NCBI GenBank assembly: GCA_946623295.1
Contig: CAMOQY010000056.1
Coordinates: forward strand, 1 to 8,268
Source of the DNA: an uncultured Lachnospiraceae bacterium
GTDB lineage: Bacteria > Bacillota > Clostridia > Lachnospirales > Lachnospiraceae
DNA length: 8,268 nt
Direction: 5' to 3'
In this document: positions 5,296 to 8,268 of the stretch, piece after piece
Layout of the letters: the number at the start of each line of letters is the position of its first letter
Position numbering within the stretch: the first letter of the stretch is position 1
Made by a program: the position numbers and the translations under genes
The notes under the pieces: generated by a model
What the model saw: only the letters and a program-made list of their open reading frames with translations
What the model was told of the DNA's origin: nothing
Database searches by the model: none

Positions 5296-6840
5296 ATGAG
5301 CAATTCACCGTACATAATCGAGATGCGCCATATCACAAAGGTCTTTGGTACCAACCGTGCAAATGACGACATCACGCTCCAGCTCAAAAAGGGCGAGATC
5401 CACGCCTTGCTCGGAGAAAACGGCGCAGGCAAATCCACGTTGATGAGCATCCTGTTCGGTCTGTACGACCCCGATGAGGGCGAGATCTACAAGAACGGCG
5501 AAAAGGTCACCATCAAGGATCCCAACGACGCCACAGCCCTGGGCATAGGAATGGTCCACCAGCACTTCAAGCTCGTGGAATGCTTCAGCGTCCTTGACAA
5601 CATAATCCTCGGCGAAGAGGATACGCGCATGGGCTTTCTCCAGAAAAAGACCGCCCGCGCCAAAGTCAAGGAGCTCAGCGATAAATACGGCCTGTACGTG
5701 GATCCCGACGCGATCATCGAAGACATCACGGTCGGCATGCAGCAGCGCACCGAGATCCTCAAGATGCTCTACCGCGACAACGAGATCCTTATCTTTGACG
5801 AGCCCACTGCCGTCCTTACTCCCCAGGAGATCGACGAGCTGATGCAGATCATGAAAAATCTCGCTGCCGAGGGCAAATCGATCCTCTTTATCACCCACAA
5901 GCTCAACGAGATCATGGAGGTCGCCGACCGCTGCACCGTACTCCGGAAAGGCAAATATATCGGCACCGTAAACGTGGCCGAGACGACCAAGGAAGACCTC
6001 TCCGAAATGATGGTCGGGCATTCGGTCAAATTCGCGGTGGACAAGGCCCCTGCCAAGCCTGGCGAGCCAGTGCTCGAACTCAGAAATCTCTGTGTCAGGA
6101 GCCGCTCCAGCCACAAGAACGCCGTCAACGACGTGTCCTTCACCGTGCACGCCGGCGAGATAGTCTGTATCGCCGGTATCGACGGCAACGGACAGACGGA
6201 GCTCGGATATGCCATCACCGGCCTTGAGAAGGCCGATAGCGGCAGCATCATCATGTGCGGCGAGGACATCACGAAAAAGAACATCCGCTACCGCTGCGAG
6301 CACGGCATGAGCCATATCCCCGAGGACCGTCACAAGCACGGCCTCATCCTCGATTTCACGCTCCAGGAAAACATGGTCCTGCGCCGCTATCTGGAGCCCG
6401 AATTCCAGAAAAACGGTTTTATCAGATTTAAGGAAGTCCGCGAATACGCCGAAAAACTGACGGAGGAATTTGACGTCAGGAGCAGCGCCGGAGTCGACTC
6501 AACGGCGCGCTCGATGTCCGGCGGAAACCAGCAGAAAGCCGTGGTTGCCAGAGAGCTCGACCACGATCACAAGCTCCTTGTCGCCATTCAGCCCACCCGC
6601 GGACTGGACGTGGGCGCCATAGAATTTATCCACAGCGAGATAGTCAAAAAGCGCGATGCCGGAGCAGCCATCCTGCTCATCTCCCTCGAGCTGGACGAGA
6701 TCATGAGTCTCTCCGACCGGATCCTCGTCATGTATGAGGGCGAGATAGTCGGACACCTCGATCCGAAGACCACGGACGTCAAGGAGATGGGCCTGTACAT
6801 GGCCGGCGCCAAGCGCGACACCGTAAAGGAGGAGGGATGA
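5296..6840 (+). CDS. ABC transporter ATP-binding protein, double-NBD nucleoside/sugar importer type (YufO-like)
   Basis: This cytoplasmic ATPase subunit contains two fused nucleotide-binding domains (514 residues, the usual length). ATG 5296 is preferred because AAGGAG (5282-5287) lies 8 nt upstream; an in-frame TTG at 5263 has no such site. Domain 1 has Walker A GENGAGKST (40-48), Q-loop Gln89, a divergent signature VGMQQR (146-151), Walker B ILIFDEPTA (164-172) and H-loop His201. Domain 2, from about 258, has a degenerate Walker A, GIDGNGQTE (294-302), without the GK[ST] lysine. Its signature MSGGNQQK (407-414) is good, and Gln432 replaces the usual Walker B glutamate in AIQPTRGLDVG. Such asymmetry, with one canonical and one degenerate site, is normal for this subfamily. 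Adjacency to a BMP lipoprotein and two BPD_transp_2-type permeases defines the complex. Its stop overlaps the next start by 4 bp. Confidence 0.93.
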   Translation: MSNSPYIIEMRHITKVFGTNRANDDITLQLKKGEIHALLGENGAGKSTLMSILFGLYDPDEGEIYKNGEKVTIKDPNDATALGIGMVHQHFKLVECFSVLDNIILGEEDTRMGFLQKKTARAKVKELSDKYGLYVDPDAIIEDITVGMQQRTEILKMLYRDNEILIFDEPTAVLTPQEIDELMQIMKNLAAEGKSILFITHKLNEIMEVADRCTVLRKGKYIGTVNVAETTKEDLSEMMVGHSVKFAVDKAPAKPGEPVLELRNLCVRSRSSHKNAVNDVSFTVHAGEIVCIAGIDGNGQTELGYAITGLEKADSGSIIMCGEDITKKNIRYRCEHGMSHIPEDRHKHGLILDFTLQENMVLRRYLEPEFQKNGFIRFKEVREYAEKLTEEFDVRSSAGVDSTARSMSGGNQQKAVVARELDHDHKLLVAIQPTRGLDVGAIEFIHSEIVKKRDAGAAILLISLELDEIMSLSDRILVMYEGEIVGHLDPKTTDVKEMGLYMAGAKRDTVKEEG

Positions 6841-8114
6841 ACATGAGCGGCTTTATGAAAAAAGAGGGCGTCAAGTCCGTAATTTCCTCTGTACTCTGTA
6901 TCCTTGCCGGTGTTCTGCTCGGCTTTATCATCATGGTGCTGCTGGCGCTCTTTAACGACCGCACCTCGATAGGGGACGCGGTAAAGGGTCTGGGCATCCT
7001 GCTCGCGGGACCTTTTTCCAGCGGCAACGCGGCGTATATAGTCACAAACGTCGGCGACATGATCTTCTATTCCACGCCGCTCATCATGACCGGTCTGTCG
7101 GTAGCCATCGCCTATAAGACGGGCCTGTTCAATATCGGAGCGGCCGGACAGTTCTACATGGGCACCCTTGCCGCCCTGATGATCGCTCTGAACGTCGATA
7201 CGAACGGCAGCCCCGCCATGGGCTTCCTCGTATGGCTGGCGGCGCTCCTTACGGCGATGCTCGCCGGCATGATCTGGGGCGCGATCCCGGGGTTTTTCAA
7301 AGCCGTGTTCAACGTCAACGAGGTCATAGTCTGCATCATGACAAACTGGATCTCCGCAAATATCGTCACCTGGATCTTTACCAATACGCCTGACCTCATC
7401 AACCGGAGCGCGGGCAAATCCGGCTATCTGATCACGACTGCGGCCACGGGCAACGGAACGCCAAAGCTCGGGCTCGATCAGGTATTCAAGGGATCCTACA
7501 TCGACATGGGCATTCTGGTAGCCATCGCCCTTGCCATAGTGATCTACGTCATCCTTACCAAGACCACCTTCGGCTACGAGCTGCGCGCCTGCGGTTCCAA
7601 TAAATACGGCGCGCGCTGCGCGGGCATGAACGAAAAGCGCAACATAATCGTCTCCATGGCCATCGCCGGCGGACTGGCCGCGATCGGCGGCGCGCTCTAC
7701 TACCTGAACCCCGGTATCGAGCTCAAATTTGATACGGCATACAGCCAGCTCCCCAGCTACGGCTTCAACGGTATCCCCGTGGCCCTGCTGGGCAGCAACA
7801 ACCCCATAGCGGTCATATTTGTAGGTATCTTCATCAGATTCCTCAGTCTGGGCGGAGACCACCTGACCAGCGCGGGCTACAACAAATATATTTCCGACAT
7901 CATCGTGGCCCTGATCATCTACTTCGCGGGCTTCTCCATGTTCTTTAAGGGCTTTATCACAAAGCTTGCAAGGAAAAAGGAAAAGGCAGCCGAGGAAGCT
8001 GCAAAGGCAGCGGTGCAGAAACCGGCCGGGGAAGGGGAAAAGACCGGGGCAAAAGCCGATGAGGCCGCACCGGAAAAAGCCCTGACCGAAGGAAAGGAGG
8101 CTGAGACGAAATGA
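6837..8114 (+). CDS. ABC transporter permease (BPD_transp_2 family, YufP-like), with charged Ala/Lys/Glu tail
   Basis: This is the first membrane subunit of the BMP-type importer, 425 residues, with roughly eight to ten hydrophobic spans. The first is at about 16-38, and hydrophobic stretches continue to about residue 370. Family hallmarks are TGLFNIGAAGQ (95-105) and the cytoplasmic coupling-loop motif GYELRACGSNKYGARCAGM (246-264), equivalent to G-x-x-x-RA-x-G-x-N in relatives. ATG 6837 overlaps the ATPase stop (ATGA). A second in-frame ATG at 6843 is equally possible: AGGAGG (6827-6832) is 4 nt from the first and 10 nt from the second, and 10 nt is the spacing used by the next gene. The last 50 residues (376-425) form a hydrophilic, low-complexity tail of Ala, Lys, Glu, Gly and Pro, probably cytoplasmic and disordered. 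It appears additional to the core fold. Function is confident; the substrate (nucleosides) is inferred. Confidence 0.92.
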   Translation: MNMSGFMKKEGVKSVISSVLCILAGVLLGFIIMVLLALFNDRTSIGDAVKGLGILLAGPFSSGNAAYIVTNVGDMIFYSTPLIMTGLSVAIAYKTGLFNIGAAGQFYMGTLAALMIALNVDTNGSPAMGFLVWLAALLTAMLAGMIWGAIPGFFKAVFNVNEVIVCIMTNWISANIVTWIFTNTPDLINRSAGKSGYLITTAATGNGTPKLGLDQVFKGSYIDMGILVAIALAIVIYVILTKTTFGYELRACGSNKYGARCAGMNEKRNIIVSMAIAGGLAAIGGALYYLNPGIELKFDTAYSQLPSYGFNGIPVALLGSNNPIAVIFVGIFIRFLSLGGDHLTSAGYNKYISDIIVALIIYFAGFSMFFKGFITKLARKKEKAAEEAAKAAVQKPAGEGEKTGAKADEAAPEKALTEGKEAETK

Positions 8115-8268
8115 TCTTCCTGCTTCAGAAAACACTTATTTATACAGCTCCCCTGCTCATCGTGGCGCTTGGCGGCATGTTCTCGGAGCGAAGCGGCGTC
8201 ATCAATCTGGCCCTCGAGGGCGAGATGATCTTCGGCTCCTTTATCGGTGCGATCAGCGCCAGACTTTT
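8111..8268 (+). CDS. ABC transporter permease, second subunit (YufQ-like), 3' end cut by the window
   Basis: The start is ATG 8111, overlapping the preceding stop as ATGA, with AGGAGG (8095-8100) 10 nt upstream. The 52 visible codons begin MIFLLQKTLIYTAPLLIVAL, a first hydrophobic segment. FSERSGVINLALEGEMIFG follows, the hallmark N-terminal motif of the second permease in BMP/nucleoside and related importers (relatives read G-V-x-N-[IL]-x-LEG-M). The frame stays open to the window end. It would pair with the first permease to form the heterodimeric membrane channel of the complex. Family is secure despite truncation, because the motif and the gene order (lipoprotein, ATPase, permease, permease) match the B. 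subtilis yufNOPQ arrangement. Confidence 0.92.
   Translation, partial: MIFLLQKTLIYTAPLLIVALGGMFSERSGVINLALEGEMIFGSFIGAISARL

Noticed and set aside
6175..6204. Degenerate Walker A in the second ATPase domain as a sign of an inactive or decaying gene
   Set aside because: Lack of GK[ST] in domain 2 and Gln in place of the Walker B Glu are regular traits of this double-domain importer subfamily.
5305..6339. 344-codon minus-strand open frame
   Set aside because: It is antisense to the first ATPase domain, which carries intact Walker A and B motifs. The translation has a composition typical of an antisense shadow (Asp/Val/Leu/His-rich) and no motifs.
6588..8135. Very long open frame (515 codons) on the minus strand
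   Set aside because: It lies antisense to the ATPase end and the whole first permease, both of which have strong family motifs. Its translation is Gly/Arg/Asp/His-rich with no recognisable domain. GC-rich third positions in the true genes keep the opposite strand open.

Overview
The window looks like chromosomal DNA from a Gram-positive anaerobe of class Clostridia, probably a gut lineage such as Lachnospiraceae or Oscillospirales. Supporting signs are strong AAGGAG-type ribosome binding sites before almost every gene, a Firmicutes-style lipoprotein signal (LTAC), tight same-strand gene packing and moderately high GC, especially at third codon positions. All eight genes are on the + strand. 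Placement below class level is inference.

Layout. (1) 1-1708: the 3' part of a gene for a membrane-anchored surface protein. It has a Gln/Pro-rich linker made of a tandem repeat, one membrane segment, two copies of an 'LSNGD ... TVE-LP' domain and a large C-terminal region of unknown function. (2) 1723-3927: three catabolic genes, a KDPG/KHG aldolase, a gluconate 5-dehydrogenase-type SDR oxidoreductase and a long RpiB/LacAB-family isomerase. The last two resemble the streptococcal DhuD and DhuI enzymes that process the unsaturated uronate released from glycosaminoglycans (or from pectin-type polymers). Together the three would supply isomerisation, reduction and aldol cleavage of that uronate to pyruvate and glyceraldehyde 3-phosphate. 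The KDG kinase needed between reduction and cleavage is not in the window. (3) 3963-8268: a separate transcription unit for a BMP-family (PnrA/YufN-like) ABC importer, probably for nucleosides. It comprises a lipoprotein, a double ATPase and two permeases, the last cut by the window edge.

Regulation visible in the sequence. A near-consensus promoter (TTGACG, 17 bp, TAAAAT) precedes the lipoprotein gene. The 135-bp gap between lipoprotein and ATPase holds two overlapping, mutually exclusive hairpins: an 11-bp stem with a short T run, and an 18-bp perfect inverted repeat. They could separate a high lipoprotein level from a low transporter-core level. The lipoprotein gene also has visibly biased codon use, consistent with high expression. 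The ATPase-permease and permease-permease junctions are 4-bp ATGA overlaps.

No mobile element, CRISPR array, rRNA or tRNA was seen, and no stretch above 300 bases lacks a gene. Most of the window is recognisable metabolism and transport. The points most worth a second look are the likely DHU-pathway function hidden behind generic annotations, the overlapping hairpins at 5184-5261, and the repeat-bearing surface protein.
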